Made by a program: the position numbers and the translations under genes
NCBI RefSeq assembly: GCF_900107815.1
Contig: NZ_FNRK01000005.1
Location: 62,001-126,000, forward strand
DNA length: 64,000 nt
Source of the DNA: Eubacterium aggregans
Lineage (GTDB): Bacteria; Bacillota; Clostridia; Eubacteriales; Eubacteriaceae
Direction of reading: 5' to 3'
Shown here: piece by piece, positions 8,107 to 17,253 of the stretch
Numbering within the stretch: position 1 is the stretch's first letter
Layout: every line of letters begins with the position of its first letter
Notes under the pieces: generated by a model
Seen by the model: only the letters and a program-made list of their open reading frames with translations
Databases searched by the model: none
Told to the model about the DNA's origin: nothing

Positions 8107-9324
8107 TTAGTTTAATTCACCGGTTCTGAGGTAGGTGTTCAAGTCTTCCTTGGACATACCGTCGATGCCGAGATATTCTAAGGTATACCCATTTTCAGTA
8201 AGGTTTTTGCCATGGATGGCGTTTGCCAGGTAAATCATGGAGTCCACCACTGGGGTGTCGACGCCAAAGATATCACCTAACTGCTGGTATACGTAGCAGC
8301 CTACCGGAATATCTTCAGTGATGTAGCGATTGTTCATGTCGAAGGGGCCGGTGCCGTACTGGATGGGATCCTGCTTGTCGAAGGGAATGAGGTAGTCAAG
8401 ACCCATGTATTCCTGACCTAAAACATTTTCCCGGGAGAAGAAGTGTTCCTTTTCATAGGGCTGGATGCCAACACCCAGGGTATCGGCCAGGGTGCATTCT
8501 TCCTGATAGAAGGTGTACTGAACCTGGGAGATGGAGGGGCAGTACGCGTGGGAGTAAATGGAGAATTTGTATTTGTCTTCCCCAAAGATGGTCCCAAAGT
8601 TTTCCATGGTGGATACACCAAGAATGGCACCAGGGCAGTGGAGCACCGGGTTAACATTAGAGAAGCCGGTATCCAGTACAGTATCCCCAGCCACTGCGCC
8701 GTCGCCGAAGGTTACGGCGTCCATGGAGGGCAGGTATTTGGAGCTTTCGATGAAGGCTTCGGTGTCACAGGCGGGCATTGCGGCTCCACGAAGGGTGATG
8801 GCCCGGTAGTAGACCCGGATCTTATGGGTGATGACACCACCAGGCATTTCCACACGGCTGCCGTAGGTCGAGCTGGACCAGCCCCCGATGATAACCTTAG
8901 CGGTACAGCCCGCTTCACGCATCATCTTGCGCAGGAGCAGGGTTCCGTAGTTATCCGGGAAAATGTGGATGACCTGACCATCTTCCAGACAGGGAATCAG
9001 CTTTTCAAAGAAGGGCTTGTGTCCGAAGGTGGGGGTGGCCACGACGATAATCCCAGCACCCTTCACGGCTTCTGCCACATCCGTGGTGACCTTATCCATT
9101 TTTGCGAAGCCTTCCCGTTCAAAGCCGTAGAGGTTCACCTGATCGCCGTAGAATTTAATCCCGACGCGTTCAACATTGGCCAGGGTCTTTTTAGCAAAGG
9201 GTTCCATATCACAAATACGAACCTTTGCACCACCTAAGGCACAGTCTCCTGCGATGGCCTTGCCGACGGCACCAGCCCCTAACACTGCAATTGGTTTGTC
9301 CTTCAAATAACTCATGTCTGCCAT
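8107..9324 (-). CDS. Opine/octopine dehydrogenase-like NAD(P)-dependent oxidoreductase
   Basis: 405 aa. An N-terminal Rossmann domain starts with AVLGAGAVGKAIAGD (GxGxxG at residues 16-21). The second half matches the all-helical domain of octopine/nopaline dehydrogenases, with NPVLHCPGAILG holding the conserved Asn and His. Opine dehydrogenases join or split an amino acid and a 2-oxo acid using NAD(P)H; the same fold is found in ketopantoate reductase. First gene of the operon with panB and corrinoid protein 2; a near-perfect sigma-54 promoter lies at 9381-9396. Possible roles, all inference: oxidation of pantoate before PanB runs in reverse, or cleavage of an N-alkyl amino acid. ATG at 9324 (MADMSYLKDK) is preceded by AAAGGAGAACG. 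Confidence 0.85.
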   Translation of the reverse strand: MADMSYLKDKPIAVLGAGAVGKAIAGDCALGGAKVRICDMEPFAKKTLANVERVGIKFYGDQVNLYGFEREGFAKMDKVTTDVAEAVKGAGIIVVATPTFGHKPFFEKLIPCLEDGQVIHIFPDNYGTLLLRKMMREAGCTAKVIIGGWSSSTYGSRVEMPGGVITHKIRVYYRAITLRGAAMPACDTEAFIESSKYLPSMDAVTFGDGAVAGDTVLDTGFSNVNPVLHCPGAILGVSTMENFGTIFGEDKYKFSIYSHAYCPSISQVQYTFYQEECTLADTLGVGIQPYEKEHFFSRENVLGQEYMGLDYLIPFDKQDPIQYGTGPFDMNNRYITEDIPVGCYVYQQLGDIFGVDTPVVDSMIYLANAIHGKNLTENGYTLEYLGIDGMSKEDLNTYLRTGELN

Positions 9325-9649
9325 TATTTTCGTTCTCCTTTGATCATAAAAGATTAATTTAACTTCTTGGCTGTATATAAAGCAAGGACCGTGCCAATTC
9401 TAAGCAGTTACGCTAAAAGAGTGGATATATCCCTTTAGAGGCCATTTTCAAGGTCTTCCGTTCCATGGGTTAAATTCTACAAAGCGGAATATCCGCCCAT
9501 TTTTTTGCAGACCTTAGGACAAATTCTTTGAAAGCCCCTTCCAAGCAGGATCAGGCGTTTTTTCCTACGCCTTTCCCTGCACATCTTTTTGCATCTGCCA
9601 ATTTAATTGTCACCTTATACGGTACTCAAATCCAAAACCTCATAAAAAA
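9325..9649 (-). promoter_or_regulatory. Upstream control region of the opine-dehydrogenase operon
   Basis: 325 bp without a credible gene. It holds the sigma-54 promoter at 9381-9396 and, farther upstream, two T-run/TGCA elements (9501-9509 and 9586-9593) resembling one at 11692-11700 near the other sigma-54 promoters. These may be activator sites; the motif is short and T-rich, so this is weak. Confidence 0.45.
9381..9396 (-). promoter_or_regulatory. Sigma-54 (-24/-12) promoter
   Basis: The minus strand reads TGGCACGGTCCTTGCT: GG and GC separated by exactly 10 bp, matching the consensus TGGCAC-N5-TTGCW. It lies 57 bp before the opine-dehydrogenase start. Confidence 0.85.
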
Positions 9650-9690
9650 TACCGCTATCTTCTTTTTTTATGAAGATAGCGGTATTTTTA
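9650..9690. terminator. Bidirectional terminator after BCCT 1
   Basis: 13-bp perfect stem (TACCGCTATCTTC / GAAGATAGCGGTA) with T-runs on both sides. It follows the minus-strand BCCT gene that ends at 9720. Confidence 0.85.
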
Positions 9691-9719
9691 TAGCCTAGGC
9701 TTCAGCCTGTTTTTTTCAG

Positions 9720-11441
9720 CTAATGGGACTCATCATCCTGACCAGCAGCCTTTTCCTTCTTGGCCTTTTGTTCTCTTTCATAGCGGCGCTCTGCTTCGCT
9801 TTTTTGAAAATCGAACCATTTCTTTTTGTCTTTTCCGGATGCTATTTCTTCTTGGGCCTCTTTTTCAGACATCACCAGCTGACGTTCCAAATCATCAGCA
9901 TAGGTAATCTCATCATTTTTATTCTTCCCTTTGAGGAAATAACGCAGGAATCCGATAATCATGGCAATCTGGATAAACAAAATTGGGAAACCAGCAATGG
10001 TTTTGACGATTTTGATCCCTTCAATCCCACCACTACAAACGAAGAGTACGGACACGGCCCCAATCAAGACACCCCAGAATACTTTAATGGCTAAGGGGGC
10101 TTCTTTTACATCTGAGGTTTGGTTCTTTAAAGACATCTGGGAAATTGTCGATGTCATGGAATCCGCCAAGGTAATGAAGGAGAGTGAGATCAATACCAGC
10201 ATGATGACTCGGATAATATCTGTACCTGGAAGGAACTCGAAAAGCTTCATCATAAACGCTTCTGCACCACTCTCATTGTAGAATGCCATTAAATCGAAGG
10301 CACCCGTCAACTGGATATTCAGGGCAAAACCACCAAAAATTGAGAACCAAATCATTCCAAATACAGAGGGCAGGACAACGTTGACGGTAATAAATTCCCG
10401 AATGGTCCGCCCATAGGACATTTTAACCAGGAACAATCCAACGATGGGTCCAAAAGCCATCCAGTCGGTCATCCAATACAGATCCCACCATTGGGGCCAC
10501 ATCTCTGAATCGCTAATGGCAGTAACCACAGGTTCTGTGAATGTCGTCAGGGAAATTATATTGTTAATGTAGTAACCGGATGCTTCTGTGAAGAGATTAC
10601 AGATATATTGCATTGGCCCACAGCAAAATACAAATATCATCAATATGATAAAGATCCATGCATTTTTATCGGAAAGCCATTGGATTCCTTTATCCAGTCC
10701 CGTGGCACTGGAAATTGTATAGGATATAATGATAAGCACCGCAATAATTGTCCACACCATTGGGCCGGATTCAATACTCGGGATAACAAAATTCAACCCC
10801 GCACCGATTTGCATTAATCCATAACCCAAGGATCCGGCAACCCCGCCGACGATACCAAATAGGATGATCCCATCCAAAACATCATTGAGCTTGCTATTAA
10901 GATTCTTCCCATTATTCCAATAAACTAACCCTGAACTTGTGGCATAATCCTTGCCCATGTTCCAATAGGCGTATCCACAGCAAATGGCCGCCACTGCATA
11001 AATGGAATAGGGTTGGAAAGCCCAATGCTGGAAAGATTTTGCCATTGCCCATATAATGGCCTCATAGCTTCCGGGTTCTAACCCCATGGATGTCGGTGGT
11101 GCAAAGGAAATGGTAAGGGGTTCCACTGCCCCCCAAAAAACAATCCCTGTTCCAATTCCAGCACAAAGGGAAATGGCCCACCAGTTCCAGGTGCTATACT
11201 TCGGTAATGCCTTAGGTCCGCCAAACTTTGTTTTTCCAATGGGATGGATATAAAGGAAAACCAAAAAACCCAGGAACAGAACAATCCCGAGGGCCACGAG
11301 CCAGCCCCCTCCCCCCATCAAAGCCAAAAAGAAATCTGTCATAATCGTAATAAAATCAGGGTTTATAACCCCCATGACTAATACGAACCCCATGATGACC
11401 AACGGAATCGCAATCGGAATATAACGCAGTTTCTTTGACAT
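9720..11441 (-). CDS. BCCT-family betaine/choline/carnitine transporter 1
   Basis: 573 aa, 12 predicted helices and a charged C-terminal tail (~residues 510-573, rich in E, K and R) as in osmo- or energy-regulated BCCT carriers. The TM3 glycine segment reads LCAGIGTGIVFWGAVEP, close to the GIG motif of BetP. The aromatic binding region appears as WWDLYWMTDWMAFGP. BCCT proteins import glycine betaine, carnitine, choline and related quaternary amines. It is divergent from the racemase-MttB1-MttB2 operon, each with its own sigma-54 promoter, so it very probably imports the substrate of those methyltransferases. ATG at 11441 is preceded by AGAGGAGCG. Exact substrate not decidable from sequence. 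Confidence 0.93.
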   Translation of the reverse strand: MSKKLRYIPIAIPLVIMGFVLVMGVINPDFITIMTDFFLALMGGGGWLVALGIVLFLGFLVFLYIHPIGKTKFGGPKALPKYSTWNWWAISLCAGIGTGIVFWGAVEPLTISFAPPTSMGLEPGSYEAIIWAMAKSFQHWAFQPYSIYAVAAICCGYAYWNMGKDYATSSGLVYWNNGKNLNSKLNDVLDGIILFGIVGGVAGSLGYGLMQIGAGLNFVIPSIESGPMVWTIIAVLIIISYTISSATGLDKGIQWLSDKNAWIFIILMIFVFCCGPMQYICNLFTEASGYYINNIISLTTFTEPVVTAISDSEMWPQWWDLYWMTDWMAFGPIVGLFLVKMSYGRTIREFITVNVVLPSVFGMIWFSIFGGFALNIQLTGAFDLMAFYNESGAEAFMMKLFEFLPGTDIIRVIMLVLISLSFITLADSMTSTISQMSLKNQTSDVKEAPLAIKVFWGVLIGAVSVLFVCSGGIEGIKIVKTIAGFPILFIQIAMIIGFLRYFLKGKNKNDEITYADDLERQLVMSEKEAQEEIASGKDKKKWFDFQKSEAERRYEREQKAKKEKAAGQDDESH

Positions 11442-11517
11442 ATTCGCTCCTCTACTTTCTTATTTCCAGCACCCTCTCTCCAAGAAGAATTGCCAGATGT
11501 GTTTGTTCTTTATTAAA

Positions 11518-11533
11518 AGCAATTTCTATGCCA
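11518..11533 (-). promoter_or_regulatory. Sigma-54 (-24/-12) promoter for BCCT 1
   Basis: The minus strand reads TGGCATAGAAATTGCT, with the GG-N10-GC spacing. The identical 16-mer recurs at 19293-19308 before the activation-domain gene. Confidence 0.85.
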
Positions 11534-11913
11534 ACGCGTCTTTGATAGGATTTACCCCGTTTTCATTCCAAATTCAGACATTTTTCCTTATTCAATATGC
11601 AAATTTTTTTGTCACATAAAACAAGAAAACATTTACGACTCCCGTTTTCATCTATTCTTTATCCATACTGACCAATATTTTGCATGTCTTTTTTTTTGCA
11701 CTCTTTTCGATACAAAATCTACTTTTCACCAAGACTTCTTTGCTTTTTTTATGTCTCCATCCATTTATTATTGAAATTTTTCCTTAATTTTCAATTCTAT
11801 TCACTTTTTCTATCGCCTCTGATACAATGTTTTCAAATATATTATTGAAACAACACCCTTCCAAATATAACACTCGGATTTTCCTTGCTATTTCCTGTAA
11901 ATTTATATTTCTC

Positions 11914-11929
11914 TGGCATGAAATTTGCT
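11914..11929 (+). promoter_or_regulatory. Sigma-54 (-24/-12) promoter for racemase-MttB operon
   Basis: Reads TGGCATGAAATTTGCT with GG-N10-GC spacing, 43 bp before the ATG at 11972. Its position rules out the upstream ATG at 11885 as the translation start. Confidence 0.85.
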
Positions 11930-11971
11930 TTACTACTTAGTCAAAATTCATCACACGTGGAGGATAATATT

Positions 11972-12751
11972 ATGCAAAGAGATTTAAACATCAATTACAT
12001 GACCACCCGGAAGAACCATACCTGCTACGGCATGGGGATCGGGATTATGGTGCTGGATGATGCCTATCCAGGATTCCCTGGGGATGTTCGCAACGCTAGT
12101 GCCTGGGGCTTCCCCATCCAATATGAAATCGCCAAGGGCGTGGATAACTACACCCTGGTATGGGAGCAGGACAAAACCCCCTGCCGCGCCCCCATCGTTC
12201 AGGCCGCTAAGAATTTAGAACGCATGGGCTGCCGGGCCATCGCTGCTGAATGTGGCTATTTCGCTTACTTCCAACAAGATGTAGCTGCTGCAGTGGATAT
12301 TCCCGTATTCATGTCCAGCCTGCTCCAGGTTCCCTTCATCCAGCAGCTCATCGGACCCACCAATGCCGTCGGCATTATCTGTGCCCAGAAGCGCTTCCTG
12401 ACAGACACCCATCTGGAAAAGGTCGGCATCGACTTAAAGAGCAACTTCTACATTGCCGGTGCCCAGGATGAATATGGATGCCCACAGTTTGATACCCTTT
12501 GGGATCATGAAAAGCGTCCAGAAATCCCAGAAAGCTACTACGATGAATCTGAAAAGGACATGATTCGTATTACCAAGGAATTCATTGCCAAACATCCGGA
12601 TATTAAAGCCATCATGTTGGAATGCACCGGCATGCAGCCCTTTGCCCGGGCCATCCAGCGTGCCGTGGATTTACCTGTGTTCAGCTGGGGAACCCTTCTG
12701 GATTACGCCTGGTCCTGCATCGCCCACCGCGACTACTACGGCCATATCTAA
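11972..12751 (+). CDS. Aspartate/glutamate-racemase-fold protein
   Basis: 259 aa from ATG 11972 (ribosome site GTGGAGGATAA). An in-frame ATG at 11885 is rejected because the sigma-54 promoter lies between them. The protein has the two-cysteine layout of the Asp/Glu racemase superfamily: AECGYF in the first half and LECTGMQPFARAIQ in the second, each Cys at the end of a beta strand, plus a final VFSWGTLLDYA. Members racemise or isomerise amino acids, hydantoins, or maleate by two-base or nucleophilic Cys chemistry. It is the first gene of an operon with two MttB homologues. A role in converting a stereoisomer of a chiral betaine (for example proline betaine or carnitine) before demethylation is inference. 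Confidence 0.8.
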   Translation: MQRDLNINYMTTRKNHTCYGMGIGIMVLDDAYPGFPGDVRNASAWGFPIQYEIAKGVDNYTLVWEQDKTPCRAPIVQAAKNLERMGCRAIAAECGYFAYFQQDVAAAVDIPVFMSSLLQVPFIQQLIGPTNAVGIICAQKRFLTDTHLEKVGIDLKSNFYIAGAQDEYGCPQFDTLWDHEKRPEIPESYYDESEKDMIRITKEFIAKHPDIKAIMLECTGMQPFARAIQRAVDLPVFSWGTLLDYAWSCIAHRDYYGHI

Positions 12752-12801
12752 GGGTATACTAAACCCATTCATAATTAAAGTCAAATAAAAGAGGAGTCAT
12801 T

Positions 12802-14232
12802 ATGGAATTATATGAACATTATATTTCGAAAGCAGACATCCAAAAGATCCACGAAACCTCACTGAAGATCCTAGCAGATGTCGGTGTCAATTTTGAGAAT
12901 GAAGAGGTCCTCGAAATATTTAAGCAGCACGGTGCCCGTGTGGACGCTACCACCGTCTTTATGGACGAAAAAATGGTAATGGCTGCTCTGTCCACCATTC
13001 CCCCAAGCTTCACAGTGGAAAATTCCAAGGGTAACCATACCTTTGGCGGCGGAAGTCTGGTTCTCATGCCTGCCGTGGGCAGCATCTATCGTCTTGAAGA
13101 CGGTCAAATCCACAAGATGACCAACGACGAAACGGTGGATCTCTTCAAGCTCTCCGATACCAGCGACGTCATCGACGCCAACTATTTCAATATCTTCCTG
13201 AATGATAAAAAGCTCAGCCTGGACGAACGGGTCTACAGTCCCGTTGCCATGCTCCTGAAATATTCCCATAAAACCGGCATTCATCTGATGCCCAACACCT
13301 TCCCCCTCCAGGGGGACATCCGGGAGCCCTTCAAAAAAGGATTGGAGCTCATTAATCAATTTGAAGGCCGCAGCGATGTCTACAATAATATTGTTCATGT
13401 GAATTCCTTATCTCCGCTGTGCTACGATCACGACCCCTTGGTGAAATTCTTGGTGGCCGCAGAAATGAATCAGCCCCTCTGGTTCTCGCCCTGTGCCATG
13501 CCAGTCCTCACCGGTCCCCCTTCCATTGCCGGCCTAGTGGCCATGACCAATGCTGAAATCGTGGCAGGGATGGTCATGGCCCAGCTCACTCGTCCAGGTA
13601 TCCCTGTGGTTTATGGCCAAACCTCGGCCTCTACCAACCTCCGGGAGATCCAGCTCAGCATCGGCGCTCCGGAAACCGCCCTCATCGGCTATGCCACCCG
13701 GGGCCTGGCAGATTTCTACCAGGTGCCATTCCGTACCTGCGGCGGCTTAAGCGACGCCAAGGATCTGGATGCCCAAGCCGGTTACGAATCGGATATGATG
13801 ATCCGCTCCACCCTAGAAATCAAGCCCGACCTGGTGCTGCATGCCTGTGGCATCATGGGAAGCTTCAACATCACCAGCTTCGAAAAATTCCTGCTGGACG
13901 AGGATGTCTACCGGATGCACCGCCGGATGCAGGAGGGCATTCGCGTGGATGATGAGACCCTGAGCTACAAGCTTATTGAAAAGGTCGGCCCCCGGGGAAA
14001 TTACCTTCGTGGCCGTACCCCCAAGCTCTTCCGCCAGGAATTCTTTGCACCCAAGCACTTCAATAAAGGGGACCCAGGGCAATGGCAGCAAAACGGCAAT
14101 CCTGCCCTGACCAGTACCCTCAAAAAATCTGTAGATGAACGTCTGGCCTCCTACACCCCACCGGAAATTACTGCGGAACAGGCCGCCATGCTGGACCCCT
14201 ACATTCCTGCCAAATACCGTGAACGGATTTAA
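12802..14232 (+). CDS. MttB-superfamily methyltransferase 1 (non-pyrrolysine)
   Basis: 476 aa, full length, opening with the family start YISKADIQKIHETSLKILAD, then DVGVNFE and EHGA-like helices. The central barrel carries GPPSIAGLVAMTNAEIVAGM, YGQTS and GGLSDAKDLDAQAGYE; the C-terminal RGNYLRGRTPKL is also typical. No in-frame TAG occurs, so this is a pyrrolysine-free member like MtgB, MtpB or MtcB, which demethylate glycine betaine, proline betaine or carnitine and pass the methyl to a corrinoid protein. It lies 50 bp after the racemase-fold gene and 52 bp before MttB2, one sigma-54 operon. ATG at 12802 follows GAGGAG. The particular amine is not readable from sequence. Confidence 0.93.
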   Translation: MELYEHYISKADIQKIHETSLKILADVGVNFENEEVLEIFKQHGARVDATTVFMDEKMVMAALSTIPPSFTVENSKGNHTFGGGSLVLMPAVGSIYRLEDGQIHKMTNDETVDLFKLSDTSDVIDANYFNIFLNDKKLSLDERVYSPVAMLLKYSHKTGIHLMPNTFPLQGDIREPFKKGLELINQFEGRSDVYNNIVHVNSLSPLCYDHDPLVKFLVAAEMNQPLWFSPCAMPVLTGPPSIAGLVAMTNAEIVAGMVMAQLTRPGIPVVYGQTSASTNLREIQLSIGAPETALIGYATRGLADFYQVPFRTCGGLSDAKDLDAQAGYESDMMIRSTLEIKPDLVLHACGIMGSFNITSFEKFLLDEDVYRMHRRMQEGIRVDDETLSYKLIEKVGPRGNYLRGRTPKLFRQEFFAPKHFNKGDPGQWQQNGNPALTSTLKKSVDERLASYTPPEITAEQAAMLDPYIPAKYRERI

Positions 14233-14284
14233 TCTCAGAAGAATATAGTATTCCCTCAAAAATAAAAATTAGGAGTATTTTTTA

Positions 14285-15700
14285 ATGGAAACCAAAAAAA
14301 GAAATATTAACTTTAACGTCTTAGATTCCCAAGGGATCCAGCAGATCCATGAAAAAAGCCTGGAGCTCTTATCCGATGTCGGCATGAGAATTTCCGGTGA
14401 AAAAATGTTATCCGCCCTGGCGGCCTACGGCTGCGACGTGGATGGCGAAATGGTTAAAATCCCAGAAGCCATTGTCCAGAAGGCTCTGGATACCATTCCC
14501 AAGGAACTCACCCTATACAACCGGGATGGCAGCGAAAGCATGGTCATCGACAGCCGGAATAACGTGTACTTCGGTACCCACTCCGACCAACTGGAATACC
14601 TGGACTACAAGACCAACACCGCCCGTATTTTTAACAAAGCGGATATCAAAACCATGTGCACCATTGCCGATGCCCTTAAAAACATCAGCTTCGTGCTTTC
14701 CGTTGGGATGTGCGGGGATGTGGACCCGGCGGTCCAGTCCCAGGTTACCTTCTTAGAAACCGTGAAAAACTTCAATAAGACCATCAACTTCTCCACCAAC
14801 GATATCGAATCCCTCCAGGAAATCATCGATATCGCCGCGATGGTGGCTGGGGGCCACGATAAGCTGGCAGAAAAGCCCTTCATCTTCAACTACTGCGAGC
14901 CGATTCCGCCCCTGACCCACCCCATTGAAAGCACCGAAAAGCTGCGCATCTCCGCAGAAAACATGATTCCCGTGGTATATATGCCCTACTGCATGATGGG
15001 TGGGACCGCTCCCATCACCATCGCCGGTGCCCTGGTCCAGAATAATGCAGAAATCCTGACCGGTGTTGTCATGACCCAGGCCATCAAGCCCGGTGCCCCC
15101 ATGATCTACGGTTCCATGCCCACGGTATTCGATATGAAAACCACCGTCGGCTCCTACGCCGCCCCGGAATTCCACCTTTCTGTGGCCGCAGCCTCCGAAA
15201 TGTGTGACTACTATCACCTCCCCTTCTTTGGCACCGCCGGCTGTTCCGACGCCAAGACCGTCGACCCTCAATCTGTGGCAGAAGTCCAGATGGAGCTGTT
15301 CTCCACCCTCCTGAGCAAGGCCAATATCGTCCACGATATCGGTGTTCTGGACCATTGCAACAGCGTGGCCCCCGCCATGGTAGTCCTAGCCAACGAAATG
15401 ATCGATCAGCTGGAAGCTTACACTAAGGGTGTGGTGGTCAGCGAAGAAACCATGGCCATGGACGTCATCAAGCAGGTGGGACACGGCGGACATTACCTCA
15501 ACGAAATGCATACCTTATCCAATTTCAAGAGCGTCTGGTATCCTAAGTTTTTCAATCGTCCCATGGTGAACGCCGATGAATCCACGATTATGGATGACGT
15601 TATCGCCAAAATCGACGATATCTTAGAAAACCATGTTGTGGCCCCCCTGGATGATGCTATCCTTCAGAAACTGAATACAATCGAAGAAAAATACAACTAA
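14285..15700 (+). CDS. MttB-superfamily methyltransferase 2 (non-pyrrolysine)
   Basis: 471 aa, full length without internal stop. N-terminal QGIQQIHEKSLELLSDVGMR and barrel motifs GTAPITIAGALVQNNAEIL, YGSMPT and GTAGCSDAKTVDPQS place it in the MttB superfamily. It is clearly diverged from MttB1 (476 aa) and MttB3 (486 aa), so the three probably serve different substrates or cognate corrinoid proteins. Last gene of the sigma-54 operon that starts at 11972; a terminator follows at 15731-15760. Ribosome site AGGAG precedes ATG 14285. Like its neighbour it should transfer a methyl group from a quaternary amine to Co(I) corrinoid protein; no corrinoid gene is in this operon, so it must use one of the four encoded elsewhere in the window or genome. 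Confidence 0.93.
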   Translation: METKKRNINFNVLDSQGIQQIHEKSLELLSDVGMRISGEKMLSALAAYGCDVDGEMVKIPEAIVQKALDTIPKELTLYNRDGSESMVIDSRNNVYFGTHSDQLEYLDYKTNTARIFNKADIKTMCTIADALKNISFVLSVGMCGDVDPAVQSQVTFLETVKNFNKTINFSTNDIESLQEIIDIAAMVAGGHDKLAEKPFIFNYCEPIPPLTHPIESTEKLRISAENMIPVVYMPYCMMGGTAPITIAGALVQNNAEILTGVVMTQAIKPGAPMIYGSMPTVFDMKTTVGSYAAPEFHLSVAAASEMCDYYHLPFFGTAGCSDAKTVDPQSVAEVQMELFSTLLSKANIVHDIGVLDHCNSVAPAMVVLANEMIDQLEAYTKGVVVSEETMAMDVIKQVGHGGHYLNEMHTLSNFKSVWYPKFFNRPMVNADESTIMDDVIAKIDDILENHVVAPLDDAILQKLNTIEEKYN

Positions 15701-15730
15701 TCCTCTCTTTTATTTCACTATCCCCTACAA

Positions 15731-15760
15731 AGAAAGCAATCCCCAGGGTTGCTTTCTTTT
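15731..15760 (+). terminator. Terminator after MttB2
   Basis: 9-bp stem AGAAAGCAA / TTGCTTTCT with a T-rich tail, 31 bp past the MttB2 stop. Confidence 0.8.
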
Positions 15761-15806
15761 CTTTACCGTTGTAAAATAATGTTATATCTTCAGGAGGTGT
15801 TCCATA

Positions 15807-17249
15807 ATGAAGGCAGCAGTTAAAAAGGATTTTGAAAACGTAACGAATGCTTTGCGGCATAATGCCATCCCACTATCCGCCCTGGAAGCTGTGGAAGATG
15901 TCTGTATTCATATTAGCGACATTTCGGGAAAAACGATCTGCTACTCCAAGGGATGTGAAGTCATTGACAACATGCAGCGTGAAGACGTTATCGGAAGGAC
16001 AGATTGGGAGATCAATGAGTATATTGATGAATCCATGACAAAATATGTTCTCCGAACTGGAAAAAAAGCCCTGGACAAGCATGTCCGTTATCGAACACCA
16101 TCGGGAAAAATTGCTGATGTTATCAGTAGTACTTATCCCATTTTTGCATCCGATAACAGTAAAAAAGTTGAGGCCGCCCTCTGTATCTATCGGGATGTCT
16201 CAGATTATTTACAGATGTCAAATACTATCAAAAAACTCCAAGCCGATTTAAAACCCATCAATAGCAATGGAACACAATATACTTTTAAAGAAATCATCGG
16301 AAAAAGTTCTATTATGCAAGAATGTATCCGCCATGGCAAAATTGCAGCAGAATCTCTTGCTCCTATTTTGATTGCCGGCCCCACAGGAACGGGGAAGGAG
16401 CTCTTTGCTCAGAGCATCCATAACAACAGCCAACGGTCTGAAAAGCCCTTTGTCGCCATCAACTGCAGTGCTATTCCGGAAAACTTGATGGAGAGCACCC
16501 TTTTCGGAACGGTCAAAGGTGCCTATACTGGTGCCGTCAATTCTGACGGCCTTCTGGAGGAGGCCCGGGGCGGGACCCTCTTCCTTGATGAAATCAACTC
16601 CATGGACATGGGCCTTCAATCCAAACTGCTCCGAGTGCTTGAAACCAAGCATTATCGAAAAGTCGGGAGCAATAAGGAACGAGTTATGGATGCCCGTATC
16701 CTTTCTGCCATGAACCAGGACCCTATGCAGGCTATTGAGCAAGGTCGCATACGATCTGACCTCTATTACCGTCTGGCGGTTTTTTGCATCACCCTTCCCG
16801 GGCTGGCTGAACGGAAGGAGGATATCGAGGATTTGGTTTTATCCTTCCTCGCCAGTGAAAGCATCCCCATGGGAAAGGATCTTTATCGCGTCTCCGACGA
16901 AGCCCTGAATGTCTTAAAAAAACACAACTGGCCCGGCAATATCCGGGAACTTAAGCATGCCATCACCCATGCCATCTTTATGGCCCAACGGCGAGATACC
17001 GTCCTAGATGTCAGCCTGCTTCCGGATTATCTAAAAAAGATCAGCAGCTACCACAACATTCAAACGAAGCACCTGACGAACCTAGATGCAAACCAAAGCT
17101 TAAAGGACACCCTGGCCATTATTGAACGCTCTATTATAAAAGAAACCTTAGACGCCTGTGATTACAACATCAGTAAGAGCGCCCGAAAGCTTGGTCTTTC
17201 CCGGCAGAATCTGCAGTATAAGATAAAACAGTATGGGCTGGGGCGGTAA
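15807..17249 (+). CDS. Sigma-54-dependent activator 1 (PAS-AAA+-Fis)
   Basis: 480 aa. An N-terminal PAS-like sensor covers residues ~18-140 (no receiver domain), an AAA+ domain ~160-390 and a Fis-type helix-turn-helix at ~440-480 (ESIIKETLDACDYNISKSA). Walker A is GPTGTGKE, Walker B GGTLFLDEI, and the sigma-54-contacting loop reads GAYTGA, the conservative Tyr variant of GAFTGA. It resembles RocR/PrpR-type ligand-sensing activators. Placed directly after the racemase-MttB1-MttB2 operon, it most likely senses the amine or its product and drives the divergent promoters at 11518 and 11914. Own start ATG 15807 with AGGAGG seven bases upstream. Effector unknown. Confidence 0.93.
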   Translation: MKAAVKKDFENVTNALRHNAIPLSALEAVEDVCIHISDISGKTICYSKGCEVIDNMQREDVIGRTDWEINEYIDESMTKYVLRTGKKALDKHVRYRTPSGKIADVISSTYPIFASDNSKKVEAALCIYRDVSDYLQMSNTIKKLQADLKPINSNGTQYTFKEIIGKSSIMQECIRHGKIAAESLAPILIAGPTGTGKELFAQSIHNNSQRSEKPFVAINCSAIPENLMESTLFGTVKGAYTGAVNSDGLLEEARGGTLFLDEINSMDMGLQSKLLRVLETKHYRKVGSNKERVMDARILSAMNQDPMQAIEQGRIRSDLYYRLAVFCITLPGLAERKEDIEDLVLSFLASESIPMGKDLYRVSDEALNVLKKHNWPGNIRELKHAITHAIFMAQRRDTVLDVSLLPDYLKKISSYHNIQTKHLTNLDANQSLKDTLAIIERSIIKETLDACDYNISKSARKLGLSRQNLQYKIKQYGLGR

Positions 17250-17253
17250 GGAT

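Larger units (their letters stand above)
11442..11971. promoter_or_regulatory. Divergent sigma-54 control region
   Basis: 530 bp of AT-rich DNA between BCCT 1 (minus) and the racemase-MttB operon (plus). It contains two outward-facing sigma-54 promoters (11518-11533 and 11914-11929) with about 380 bp between them. Within this lie an ATGCAAA (11608-11614) and an inverted TTTGCAT (11679-11685) and a TTTTTTTTGCA, candidate activator sites. No gene is seen; an open frame from 11885 spans the promoter and is not credible as coding before 11972. Confidence 0.7.

Noticed and set aside
9325-9649. Cobalamin riboswitch upstream of the opine-dehydrogenase operon
   Set aside because: No B12-box could be read, and the sigma-54 start leaves a leader too short for one.
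11885-11971. 29-codon N-terminal extension of the racemase-fold protein
   Set aside because: It spans the sigma-54 promoter (11914-11929), so this part would not be transcribed; the ribosome site is at 11972.
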